Positions 16,606 through 24,576 of a stretch of DNA of 32,013 bases are shown here, in pieces. Below the pieces are notes generated by a model, which was given only the letters and a program-made list of their open reading frames with translations, was not told the DNA's origin and did not search any database. Source of the DNA: Desulfitobacteriaceae bacterium (GTDB lineage: Bacteria; Bacillota; Dehalobacteriia; Dehalobacteriales; Dehalobacteriaceae). The stretch lies in NCBI GenBank assembly GCA_028709045.1, contig JAQVXR010000009.1, positions 1-32,013 on the forward strand, given 5' to 3'. The translations under genes and the position numbers were made by a program. Every line of letters begins with the position of its first letter. Position 1 is the first letter of the stretch.

Positions 16606-16635
16606 AACATATGCTGAATGGTACAAAGATATAAC
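16606..16635 (-). promoter_or_regulatory. Possible sigma-E promoter of the SpoVID/SipL-like gene
   Basis: On the minus strand GTTATATC (16635-16628) and CATATGTT (16613-16606) are separated by 14 bp. These match 6/8 and 5/8 positions of the sigma-E -35 and -10 consensus at the proper spacing. The site is 30 bp upstream of the start codon, as expected for a mother-cell coat gene. Weak but well placed. Confidence 0.4.
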
Positions 16636-16711
16636 CGTATTCCCCAAATAATACTGTTACTCAGTACACAAACCAGATCTCTCGGACCCGTCCAAAAATA
16701 AAGGCCAAAAA

Positions 16712-16731
16712 GCCGGGAAATCATCCCCGAC
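16712..16731 (-). terminator. Terminator abutting the glycosyltransferase stop codon
   Basis: Minus-strand stem GTCGGGGA/TTCCCGGC (two wobble pairs, 4-nt loop) followed by TTTTT. The stem starts at the base after the TAA stop. Confidence 0.8.
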
Positions 16732-17850
16732 TTATCTCAATACATCCTGGTACACTTTTATTGTTTGCCCGGCAGTTTTCGTCCAAGAGAATTCACTCGC
16801 TCTTTTCGGGCCCTTCTTTTTAAGTTCTTGAGCTAATTCCGGTTCGGTAAGCACCCGGTGCATAGCTGTTGCTAAAGCAAGAATGTCTCGGGGATTAATT
16901 AAAATAGCCGCACCATCCACTACTTCCGGAAGGGAGGAAACGTTAGAAGTAATAGTTGGGGTGCCGCAAGCCAAAGCTTCAATAGGCGGGAGGCCAAACC
17001 CTTCATAAAAAGACGGGTAGACAAATAGCTCCGCAGCATTATAAAAAAAGGGGAGGTCCTGTACGGGAATAAACCCGGGAAACAGCACCCGTTCTTGAAG
17101 ATCGAGCCTTTCCACCAGATCAACCAAGCCATGATAATCCCGGGAATGCTTACCCAAAATCACCAGCTTGCAATTCATCTTGATATCTTTATAAATCTTA
17201 TGATAAGCATTGATCAATCCGCGCAAATTCTTTCTTGGACTAAAACCTCCGATATAAAGTATAAAGTTCTCTCCAATACCGTATTTGTTTTTGATTCGAG
17301 CTTTAGCCACATCTCTTTTAATCGGTTTATAAGTGGATTCCGGCGCCTCGTAAATCACGGTGATTCTCTCTTCAGGAACATGCATAATTTCTTGCAAGTC
17401 CTTTTTGGAATGCTCGGATACCGTGATAATGTGGTCTGTTTCATCTAAAATGCGCGGCATCTCCCGCTGAAAAATTTTCAAATATCCCGGGCCCACCGTT
17501 TCTTCCAAAACATAGGGAATTAAGTCATGGACAGTAACCACGGTGGGACATGTCTTTTCCGGCGGCAGACCGATCCCGTTTTGGGGAACATGAAACACAT
17601 TCATTCCTTCTGGATTAATTGTTTCAGCGGCAATTACCGTTTCCCAGAATGCATCTTTAGATTGGGAAATGCTTTGAAATACACCGCTTGTCAGCGGGTC
17701 TGTCCCTTGAAAGCTCTCATGGGGAAGAAAAAAATGATACTCATTTTTTTTATCTATCAAGTAAATATTTCTAATTAGCTGGTAGGTATAGGTTCCCATT
17801 CCGGTTCCCCGGTACCAGATAGCCGCCCGACTATCAATGCCCACCTTCAT
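16732..17850 (-). CDS. Family-4 glycosyltransferase, CotSA-like (GT-A)
   Basis: 372-residue retaining GT-B-fold glycosyltransferase and close paralog of the gene at 7702-8823. It shares VGID[16 protein letters not shown], [23 protein letters not shown] and GGFSPRKN. The donor-site EX7E motif EGFGLPPIE is at about residues 283-291. ATG 17850 is preferred, with GGGGTG 9 nt upstream; a GTG at 17862 is crowded against the same site. Its ribosome-binding site overlaps the stop of the upstream kinase gene, so translation may be coupled. Third gene of a kinase-kinase-glycosyltransferase unit. A spore-coat role is inferred from the CotS/CotSA neighbourhood and the nearby GDP-mannose genes. Confidence 0.9.
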   Translation of the reverse strand: MKVGIDSRAAIWYRGTGMGTYTYQLIRNIYLIDKKNEYHFFLPHESFQGTDPLTSGVFQSISQSKDAFWETVIAAETINPEGMNVFHVPQNGIGLPPEKTCPTVVTVHDLIPYVLEETVGPGYLKIFQREMPRILDETDHIITVSEHSKKDLQEIMHVPEERITVIYEAPESTYKPIKRDVAKARIKNKYGIGENFILYIGGFSPRKNLRGLINAYHKIYKDIKMNCKLVILGKHSRDYHGLVDLVERLDLQERVLFPGFIPVQDLPFFYNAAELFVYPSFYEGFGLPPIEALACGTPTITSNVSSLPEVVDGAAILINPRDILALATAMHRVLTEPELAQELKKKGPKRASEFSWTKTAGQTIKVYQDVLR

Positions 17851-17866
17851 TATATCTTTCACCCCG

Positions 17867-18874
17867 TTACATCAGTTTCTTCAGCCGTTTAAGGCTGTTT
17901 TTCCTTGACTCTTTTTCCATCACCCATTGCTTTATTTTACGTTCAAGACGCTCTCGGGGTTGATTCTTTTCCACATAATATGCAAAAGCTACTTGCCAGA
18001 AATCCTGAGGAAACCTAAGGAGTGCGCTGATAACCCCTGCCTCACAAGATGAAACTCTCCTCACGCGGTCATAATATTTTAAAGCATACAACGCCTTCTT
18101 ATAATTCCATTTACTTCTTTTCATCACTCTTAACATCAAGCTGGCTACATCGTGACACCGAATGTCGCTGATACAGTAATCAAAATCAATGACATGGCCT
18201 TGGTACGATCTGTCAATGATTACATTATGGTTAGCATAATCATGATGACAAAAATAATGGTTTTCAGCTTCTTTCCTGTTAACCCTTTCATAATCTTCCT
18301 TTATCAAAGTTTCCAGCGCCCGCTTAGCTTCTTCCACGTAATAATCAACATGAGAAAGGAACACTTGGTCAAATAGGGTTTTTATATTCTTTTTGTTCAC
18401 CTGTTCTTTAAACTTTAACAGCTCTTCCATTTTATTCAGCATATTAGCCGGCCAACTGCCCCATTTTATCCTCCCCTCAAAATAGGGAGGGATAAAACCT
18501 TTTGAACTTTGGTGTAATTGAGCTAGCGTACGGGCAGCAATTTTTAAATCCTTTTTGTGATTATAATCGGCTTCTCTTCCCATAATCCAGCGGGACAGAA
18601 AATACCGCTTCCCGTTATATTCAACAAAGGGATAAGCGTTTTGGGTAATTATCATCCGGTTGATGCGATCAAAACCTTGCGCCGCCAGATGTTCCATGGC
18701 AGCATATATGTAGCGAAATTCATCCTCAGAGTATTTGATTTCTTTTAAAGCAAAAAAACCTTCATCTGCTTCAACTCGGTAAACCATTTTATACGGTTCA
18801 ACCTTCTTTGGGTTGATGGGAAAACACTTTAACAACTCACGAAACTGTTCTGGCAATCGATAAAGGTAGCCCAT
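17867..18874 (-). CDS. CotS-family spore coat kinase-like protein (K2)
   Basis: 335-residue CotS-like protein with an intact kinase-fold active site: N-lobe FALK (Lys44), catalytic loop HHDYANHN (His211, Asp212, Asn217) and VIDFDYC (Asp230, Asp232). The shared C-terminal segment ALLRFPQDFWQVAFAYY is present, followed by a highly basic tail. ATG 18874 has GAGGAG 8 nt upstream. It lies 12 bp after the upstream kinase gene K1 and 16 bp before the glycosyltransferase, so the three are co-transcribed. The substrate is unknown; phosphorylation of coat protein or sugar is possible from the fold. Confidence 0.88.
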   Translation of the reverse strand: MGYLYRLPEQFRELLKCFPINPKKVEPYKMVYRVEADEGFFALKEIKYSEDEFRYIYAAMEHLAAQGFDRINRMIITQNAYPFVEYNGKRYFLSRWIMGREADYNHKKDLKIAARTLAQLHQSSKGFIPPYFEGRIKWGSWPANMLNKMEELLKFKEQVNKKNIKTLFDQVFLSHVDYYVEEAKRALETLIKEDYERVNRKEAENHYFCHHDYANHNVIIDRSYQGHVIDFDYCISDIRCHDVASLMLRVMKRSKWNYKKALYALKYYDRVRRVSSCEAGVISALLRFPQDFWQVAFAYYVEKNQPRERLERKIKQWVMEKESRKNSLKRLKKLM

Positions 18875-18886
18875 ATTTTCAACTCC

Positions 18887-19875
18887 TCAGGGGTTAAATC
18901 TTTCTCTAATCCTCTTTAACACCTGGGTCTTTTGATCGCGACAGCTTAATTCTTGCTTTAGAAATTCCACCACTCCTTTTGTCCTTTTGGAGGAAAAATA
19001 CCACCGGTGTCCGGCACGCCATATGTCATGGGGAAATTTCAATACTGTCAGCAATAGCTTTTGTTCCGTTAAAGATAAAGGATAATATCGGTGATACCAA
19101 TAAACAATTTCTTCTGCCAAACCCTGATTCCAGTTATATTGTTTTCCGCAGGTCCTGACAAAACGGCTTAGGTCCGTGATGCGTGAATCCTGAACACAGT
19201 AGTCAAAATCAATCAGGTAAACATTAGGCTCTTGATAAATAATATTATGGTATACAAAATCTCTATGACAAAGCGGTCTTTTCTTTTGCAATTTTAAACA
19301 GTAGGATGGGTAATCGATCAATGAAAGTTCCTCTACTGCATCCCAAGCATCTTTAACAATTAAGGGATAGATCTTTTGGAAGTCCCGATCAAAGGAGGTC
19401 TCACCGTTTAGGGATAAAGCTGCCATCATTTCCAAATCCCTAATTCTCTGCCGCCACTTTTCCTCCCATTTTCCAATATTATTTCTGGGATAACAATTCT
19501 TTGGAGGAGAGAACCCTTCTCCTAAAAAATGCATTTCGGCCAGCATGCGTACACTCTTTCTTAGTTCAAATGGATCAAGGAAGTTAACATGCCTCCCTTC
19601 AATCCATTCTGTCAAGAACACTAATCCGTCAGTACATTCTACATACATCCCACCACGAGAATTTCTGATTAATCTGGACATATGATAAAACCCTTGATCC
19701 CAAAGAAATTCCATGACAGAGAGATTAAATAATAAGCGGCGGGAATTTGTTTCCACTTTTTTTAACGCAAAACTTCTGCTCCCTGCAGAAACTTTCCAAA
19801 CGGATCCCCGATTTGTAATATTTTCAGGACAAATATCATAACTTGCTAATGCAGGCAGTACCCAGTTATCCCCAT
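18887..19875 (-). CDS. CotS-family kinase-like gene with apparent start-codon frameshift (K1)
   Basis: First gene of the kinase-kinase-glycosyltransferase unit. The frame ending at 18887 has the full active site: LCHRDFVYHN, LIDFDYC and VLKFPHDIWRAGHRWYF. The first usual start codon in this frame is GTG 19756, without a ribosome-binding site, and it would remove the N-lobe lysine (FALKK). However, family-like sequence continues in frame up to 19870 (DNWVLPALASYDICPEN, then SVWKVS and SFALKKV). Just upstream an ATG (19875-19873) behind GGAGGTGAGGG is out of frame by one base. One extra G in its G-tract would give a protein of about 329 residues, matching the paralogs' 331-336. So this is a frameshifted gene, a sequencing error, or a slippage-controlled start. 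Confidence 0.8.
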
Positions 19876-19965
19876 TCCCTCACCTCCGGTACCATTGAAG
19901 AATCAGGATGAAATTTATCAAAGGTTTGCATAACCATTGTATTTTGATTGCCCGTACATTGTTCC

Positions 19966-20009
19966 AAAAAAGTTCCGGTCACTAACTCCTGCGAGTCAGT
20001 GACCGGAAC
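19966..20009 (-). terminator. Strong minus-strand hairpin terminator upstream of the kinase operon
   Basis: Arms GTTCCGGTCACTGACT and AGTTAGTGACCGGAAC pair over 16 bp with one G-U on the minus strand, loop CGCAGG, followed by TTTTTT. On the plus strand the pair becomes an A-C mismatch and there is no T-run. It is best read as the terminator of the leftward manC/phosphohexomutase transcripts, located beyond the oppositely oriented gene at 20070. It also insulates the kinase operon. Confidence 0.8.
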
Positions 20010-20069
20010 CAAAAAGGCACATACTTTTAAACTATCCTTGTATAAGACATGTAAAGAGGAGTGAAATTA

Positions 20070-20372
20070 ATGGCTGATTCCTCCAAATGGGCAGACAAAA
20101 AAGTTGAAGACTTAGTATGTATTCTTAAACCCCTATGTGAAAGCTACCGCCTGCTGGTAGATGCCGCAGAAGAGTTTAACCGGATCACACTTGCCCATAA
20201 AAAAGATGCGGTTGATGCCATTAACCGGGCGGATGATCTGGGCGACATCATTGACGATATCATTGATACACTTGACTGTATGATCGACAATTGGCTGGAT
20301 CAGCTTAAGAAATTCCCCTCAGATACTCCGTCGTCTCCAGAGGGAGGAGAAAATGCCATTACCTCAAAGTAA
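20070..20372 (+). CDS. Small acidic helical protein of unknown function
   Basis: 100-residue protein that I do not recognise. It is strongly acidic and predicted helical, with two cysteines in the first ~26 residues and a dense DDLGDIIDDIIDTLD segment around residue 55. The tail is flexible and Ser/Pro-rich. It has no signal peptide and no membrane segment. ATG 20070 follows AGAGGAG at about 8 nt; a GTG at 20061 overlaps this site. It is the only plus-strand gene between 7.6 kb and the right edge. Leftward transcripts from the phosphohexomutase gene would cross it before reaching the terminator at 19966-20009, so it may be exposed to antisense RNA. The clear ribosome-binding site and coherent composition make it a likely real gene. 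Confidence 0.75.
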   Translation: MADSSKWADKKVEDLVCILKPLCESYRLLVDAAEEFNRITLAHKKDAVDAINRADDLGDIIDDIIDTLDCMIDNWLDQLKKFPSDTPSSPEGGENAITSK

Positions 20373-20392
20373 TGAGAGCAAATTGGCTGTAC

Positions 20393-21799
20393 CTACTTGT
20401 TATCTGCCTGTGCAATCACTATTTCCTCTGCCTCTTTAATCATCTTGTGCACCAATTCTTTCGATTCCGCCTCGGCGTAAATCCTGATAACGGGTTCCGT
20501 CCCCGATGCCCTGAGAAGTAGCCAACGGGAAGGATTGTAAATCATCTTCAACCCATCCAGTTCTTCAATGCGGCAGTCATTTCCCTCTGCCAGTTCGCTG
20601 ACTAACGATTTTTTAATCTCTTTGATAATCTGATCAGATTTACTGTCCCCAAGTATCAAGTCTTTACGCCGATAGTAATGAGGGCCTATTTCTTCCCTGA
20701 TCTCTTGAATCATTTCCCCCAAAGTTTTTTCCCTGTAAGCCATAGCTTCCATTAAAAGAAGACTGTTTAAAACACCGTCCCGTTCCGGCAGATGCGCACT
20801 CCAGCCTATTCCGCCGCTTTCTTCCCCGCCCATAAAAATTTTATCCTGAATGAATAAAGGTATCAGATACTTAAAGCCAATAGGCGTTTCCCAGACGTCA
20901 ATCCGGTATTGGGCTGCCAGTTTTTCAATCATCCTGGTAGTGGAAAAGGTCTTACCCACCGCGTTATAACCCTTTCCCTGGCGCAACCGATGCCATAACA
21001 GGAGGGCAAAAATTTCTTGGGCATTAATAAAATCTCCTCCTGCATCCACTACTCCTAACCGGTCGGCATCCCCATCGGTAGCAAATCCGGCACAGTATTT
21101 TCCCTTTACGACCTCATCTTTCAATTCGGCTAAATTTCCTTCCACCGGTTCAGGGGGGACATTGCCAAAACCGGGATTAAAGAAACCATGGATTTCTCTG
21201 ATGTCAATCCTTAAATTTTCCAAAAAAGACCTTAGGTAGCCTGCACCTGCTCCGTACATGGGATCAACAATAATGCGCAGTCCGGAGTTTTGGATGGTAT
21301 GCCAATCAACAATCTTTTTAAGCTGCTCCATATAGTCCTTGTCTGCATCGAAAATACTTATTAAGGATGAGTCCGACCTGCGTTTAACAGGACTCTTATC
21401 GAGGAAAGCAGCAATCTCTTGTGTCATCTCAGGTGTCGCCGACCCTCCGTACCAGCCCTTGATTTTTATCCCATTATATAAAGCAGGGTTATGGCTTGCC
21501 GTAATCACCAGTCCCCCGGCTGATTCCAGCTTTTTTACACTATATGATACCGCTGGTGTAGCCGTTGCTTTAGCAGTCAAATAAACGGGAATATCATTTG
21601 CTGCCAGGACATGGGCTGCAGTATGAGCATACTCCCGGGAAAGAAACCGGGTATCATATCCAACTACAACACCCTTCTTCCCGGTTTCTTGATCAATTAG
21701 ATAATCGGCATATGCTTGAGCGATAGTTTCAACATTATCAAAGGTTACTTCCCTGCTGATAATACCCCGCCAGCCATCGGTTCCAAATGAAATTTTCAT
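20393..21799 (-). CDS. Phosphoglucomutase/phosphomannomutase (alpha-D-phosphohexomutase)
   Basis: Cytoplasmic mutase interconverting hexose 6- and 1-phosphates through a phosphoserine. All four family motifs are present: active-site TASHNP (Ser102), metal loop DGDADR (242-247), sugar-specificity loop GGEESGG (about 325) and phosphate-binding RASGTEP near the C-terminus. It is 468 residues, full length. ATG 21799 follows AAGGAGTG. It lies 58 bp after manC, so together they can turn mannose-6-phosphate into GDP-mannose. GEESGG is common to both glucose- and mannose-specific members, so the preferred sugar is inferred from manC. This would feed the neighbouring glycosyltransferases. Confidence 0.92.
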   Translation of the reverse strand: MKISFGTDGWRGIISREVTFDNVETIAQAYADYLIDQETGKKGVVVGYDTRFLSREYAHTAAHVLAANDIPVYLTAKATATPAVSYSVKKLESAGGLVITASHNPALYNGIKIKGWYGGSATPEMTQEIAAFLDKSPVKRRSDSSLISIFDADKDYMEQLKKIVDWHTIQNSGLRIIVDPMYGAGAGYLRSFLENLRIDIREIHGFFNPGFGNVPPEPVEGNLAELKDEVVKGKYCAGFATDGDADRLGVVDAGGDFINAQEIFALLLWHRLRQGKGYNAVGKTFSTTRMIEKLAAQYRIDVWETPIGFKYLIPLFIQDKIFMGGEESGGIGWSAHLPERDGVLNSLLLMEAMAYREKTLGEMIQEIREEIGPHYYRRKDLILGDSKSDQIIKEIKKSLVSELAEGNDCRIEELDGLKMIYNPSRWLLLRASGTEPVIRIYAEAESKELVHKMIKEAEEIVIAQADNK

Positions 21800-21857
21800 G
21801 CCCCACTCCTTTTATCCGATTTAATAGTTCGAGGCAAAAGAAATATGCTTGCTACCT

Positions 21858-22967
21858 TTACAAATAATCGTCCCAGCCGTTTTTCTTGATGTTATCCACC
21901 AGTTTTTTCACTTCTTGATCCCGGTCTTTACGACAAACAAGCATGACATCCTCAGACTGAATAATAATTAGGTCTTCCACTCCAATTGTGGCGATTAATT
22001 TAGCTTCACTGTCGATGATACAGTTTCGGGAATCAACTGAAATATGCTTTCCTCCGTTGAGAGTGTTATTTCGCTCATCTTTGGGCAGATACTTCTCCAA
22101 GGCAGACCAACTGCCTACGTCATCCCAAATAAAATCCCCGGGAACCGTGCCGATGTTTTTAGCCTTTTCCATCACTCCATAATCAATAGAAACCCGGGGC
22201 AGCTTCTCGTACTCTTTTTCGAACATCTCTGTATCCTCTGAACTTCCTAAAACAGGTTCCAACCTTTTCAGCCCTTTGTACAATTCCGGCAAGTGCAGGG
22301 AAATAGCTTTTAAAATTGAAGAAATCTTCCAGACAAATATACCGCTGTTCCAAAGATAATTGCCCTGCCTGATAAAATTAATGGCAGTTGCCTGATCCGG
22401 TTTTTCCGTAAACGCATCAACATGGTAAACAGGGGCAAAATCTTCTTCAGCCAAAAATTCACCACAGGCGATATAGCCGTATCCCGTTCTCGGAGCAAAA
22501 GGTTTTATCCCCAGAGTCATCAAGTAGTCATTCTGCTGGGCAAAATTAACAGCTCTTTCTAAAGTCTTAATGAATGTCTTTTCGTGGCCTATGTAGTGGT
22601 CAGATGGCATCACAACCATTATTCCCTCCGGATCGACCTTGGAGAGGGTAATTGCCGCCAGTCCCACACATGCGGCAGTATCACGATTAGCCGGTTCTAA
22701 AATAATGTTGGACGCAGGCACCTCAGGAATACTTTCTTGGACCTGTCCGCTATACTGTTTATGGGTCAGAACATAGCATCTTTGGGGTTCTACTAGCATT
22801 AAAGCACGCCGGACAGTATCACTAAGCAAGCTGGCTTTTCCCAAAAGTTTTAGAAACTGCTTAGGGTTTTTTAATCTGCTTTTAGGCCAAAACCTGGTCC
22901 CAGCGCCTCCGGCCATTATCACGGTAAATATTGTGGAGCAATTTTCTCCACTGCGGTGGTATTCCAC
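21858..22967 (-). CDS. manC: Mannose-1-phosphate guanylyltransferase (GDP-mannose pyrophosphorylase)
   Basis: Makes GDP-mannose from GTP and mannose-1-phosphate. The nucleotidyltransferase signature MAGGAGTRFWPKSR is at residues 18-31. Further family motifs are MPSDHYIG, TGYGYI, FTEKPD, NSGIFVW and DFIWDDVGSWSAL. At 369 residues it is the short form without the phosphomannose-isomerase domain. The start is GTG 22967, behind GGGGTGA at 6 nt; this initiator lies inside a small hairpin. A later GTG/ATG would cut into the first beta strand. It is followed by the phosphohexomutase gene. Its position at the head of the kinase/glycosyltransferase region suggests a role in supplying mannose for spore surface glycans. 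Confidence 0.93.
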   Translation of the reverse strand: MEYHRSGENCSTIFTVIMAGGAGTRFWPKSRLKNPKQFLKLLGKASLLSDTVRRALMLVEPQRCYVLTHKQYSGQVQESIPEVPASNIILEPANRDTAACVGLAAITLSKVDPEGIMVVMPSDHYIGHEKTFIKTLERAVNFAQQNDYLMTLGIKPFAPRTGYGYIACGEFLAEEDFAPVYHVDAFTEKPDQATAINFIRQGNYLWNSGIFVWKISSILKAISLHLPELYKGLKRLEPVLGSSEDTEMFEKEYEKLPRVSIDYGVMEKAKNIGTVPGDFIWDDVGSWSALEKYLPKDERNNTLNGGKHISVDSRNCIIDSEAKLIATIGVEDLIIIQSEDVMLVCRKDRDQEVKKLVDNIKKNGWDDYL

Positions 22968-22969
22968 CG
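22933..22969 (-). other. Two small hairpins over the manC start codon
   Basis: Minus-strand hairpins CGGTGG-AATA-CCACCG (22969-22954, holding the GTG initiator) and GTGGAG-AAAATTG-CTCCAC (22951-22933) stand side by side at the 5' end of manC. They could limit ribosome access. Coding constraint may explain part of this. Confidence 0.35.
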
Positions 22970-23085
22970 GCTGTCACCCCACATGAAATAATTATTATTA
23001 TTTCTATGCGCCAAATGAATGGAAGGTGAAAAAAACTCTAGGATGAGAACTCTATGGGCACTCTGGACCTCTTTTAAGCTCTATG

Positions 23086-23958
23086 TTACATACTGAGAAT
23101 TACCCCATCGAGAATTCCCGCATCACTGATAACAACCCGGTCGGCTCGCAAAAGTCGTAATACAGTGATAAGTATCTGCAGGCCGGGAGAAATAATATCT
23201 GCTCTTTTTGGCGGAAGACCCGCAACTTTCTTTCTCTCATCCGGGGACATATTGTCCAGCTCTCTCTTCATTTTTTCTAAATTGTTTAACGACAGTATCT
23301 TGCCCTGCACATTTTCCCGGGCATATTTTACCACGCCATAATATATAGCCGCAGCAGTTGTTGCCGTCCCTCCTACCCCAATAATAGAGATTTTTTCTTT
23401 TGTGCTAATTAGTTTTTGTACAGGTGGTAGAAGCAACTCTTCCAGATCCTGTTTTTTCAGTGGGTTTTCCTTCAGCCGTACTGCTCCTATGTTTACACTT
23501 GAACCGATAACACCTTGCTCTGTAGAAAAAATAATTTCTGTACTTCCCCCGCCAATATCGATCACTACCGGCATCCCCAAAATAAAAGGCAGTAAAGTAA
23601 CGGCGCCACGAAAAGCAAATGCTGCTTCTTCTTCACCGGTAAGAACCCGGACACCCCACCCTGTGGAACATTTTACCTTTTGGCAAAACTCATTTCTGTT
23701 AACTGCATCTCGAACCGCACTGGTGGCAATAACACAGGCATCGGTAACGCTGTACTTATCTGCCGTTTGTCTATACTCTTTAAGCACCTGAATCGTCCGT
23801 TCCATTGATTCCGGCAGAAGCCTTTTGCCGGCAATACCCGCACCCAACCTGGTCTCTTCAACCGTCTGGTTTACAACCTGCACTTTCCCCTCAGTGGGAA
23901 CTCCAATCAGCATCCGAATACTATTTGTCCCAATATCCACTGCCGCTTTATTATTCAT
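23086..23958 (-). CDS. ppx: Ppx/GppA-family exopolyphosphatase
   Basis: Sugar-kinase/actin-fold phosphatase of the Ppx/GppA family, acting on polyphosphate or guanosine pentaphosphate. Motifs in order: DIGTNS (8-13, phosphate 1), ATSAVRDA, TGEEEA, VIDIGGGSTEI (phosphate 2) and GVGGTATTAAAI (adenosine-type loop). At 290 residues it is the short two-domain form without the C-terminal HD-like domains of E. coli Ppx. ATG 23958 has AAAGGACGG upstream at a slightly long spacing. It lies downstream of the yabR terminator. Polyphosphate versus (p)ppGpp preference cannot be read from the sequence. Confidence 0.92.
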   Translation of the reverse strand: MNNKAAVDIGTNSIRMLIGVPTEGKVQVVNQTVEETRLGAGIAGKRLLPESMERTIQVLKEYRQTADKYSVTDACVIATSAVRDAVNRNEFCQKVKCSTGWGVRVLTGEEEAAFAFRGAVTLLPFILGMPVVIDIGGGSTEIIFSTEQGVIGSSVNIGAVRLKENPLKKQDLEELLLPPVQKLISTKEKISIIGVGGTATTAAAIYYGVVKYARENVQGKILSLNNLEKMKRELDNMSPDERKKVAGLPPKRADIISPGLQILITVLRLLRADRVVISDAGILDGVILSM

Positions 23959-24062
23959 TTGATTTACCGTCCTTTATCAAAGCTTCCCATAAATAGGTGA
24001 AAGCCTTAGTTGCACTTAGTATCGACCTCTATATAATTATATCTCTGGTAGCATGAAAAAAA

Positions 24063-24084
24063 AGCACTCCCTTTCGGGACTGCT
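24063..24084 (-). terminator. Terminator after yabR
   Basis: Minus-strand hairpin AGCAGTCCC-GAAA-GGGAGTGCT with one internal G-G mismatch and a GAAA tetraloop, followed by eight T. It starts 7 bp past the yabR stop. Confidence 0.85.
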
Positions 24085-24091
24085 CTTCCCA

Positions 24092-24460
24092 TCACCGCCC
24101 ACCTTTTTTCCCTTCACGGTGCCGCTTCAAAGCTGTCAATTTTTCGTTGCTGTCTTTCATATACCTAGCCAGTTTATCCTCAAAAGAAAACTCATTTTTG
24201 GCATTGCGTGGCTGTGCCGCGGGTTTAGGTTGGGCCTGTTTAATGGACAAACCTATCTTCCCTTTTTCATCAATATTGACTACTTTTACTTTTATTCGGT
24301 CAGATTCCTTAAGATAGTCCTTGACATCTTTGACATATGCATCAGCTACCTCAGAAATATGAACCAACCCCGTCACTCCACCAGGAAGCTCTACAAAAGC
24401 TCCAAACTTGGTGATGCCGGTCACAACCCCCTCAACAATGCTACCCACGGCAAGAACCAT
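24092..24460 (-). CDS. yabR: S1-domain RNA-binding protein YabR
   Basis: 122-residue protein with one S1 RNA-binding domain (residues 1-75: VGSIVEGVVTGITKFGAFVEL, GLVHISE and KIGLSIKQ). A Pro/Lys-rich linker and a basic helical tail follow. Its place after divIC matches B. subtilis yabR; that family includes general stress protein 13. Its function is unclear, probably ribosome or RNA binding. The upstream frame is longer, but it would include a perfect sigma-A promoter (24500-24529), so translation must start inside the transcript. ATG 24460 is behind GAGGAGG, with a longish ~12-nt spacing. Confidence 0.92.
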   Translation of the reverse strand: MVLAVGSIVEGVVTGITKFGAFVELPGGVTGLVHISEVADAYVKDVKDYLKESDRIKVKVVNIDEKGKIGLSIKQAQPKPAAQPRNAKNEFSFEDKLARYMKDSNEKLTALKRHREGKKGGR

Positions 24461-24499
24461 AAAAAAATAATTCCTCCTCAATATGTTACATCTAGCAAA

Positions 24500-24529
24500 A
24501 TTATATCTAAGATAAAAGACCGTTGTCAA
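24500..24529 (-). promoter_or_regulatory. Consensus sigma-A promoter of yabR
   Basis: On the minus strand TTGACA (24529-24524) and TATAAT (24505-24500), both perfect consensus, are separated by 18 bp. It drives yabR separately from the sporulation/division genes upstream. Confidence 0.9.
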
Positions 24530-24576
24530 TGGTCAAAGTACATACTCTTAAAAAAGAAGTGCTTTATCATCATCTT

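Noticed and set aside
20020-20046. Sporulation or sigma-A promoter for the small plus-strand gene
   Set aside because: CATACTT and TATAAG elements are present, but no matching -35 at proper spacing for any sigma factor.
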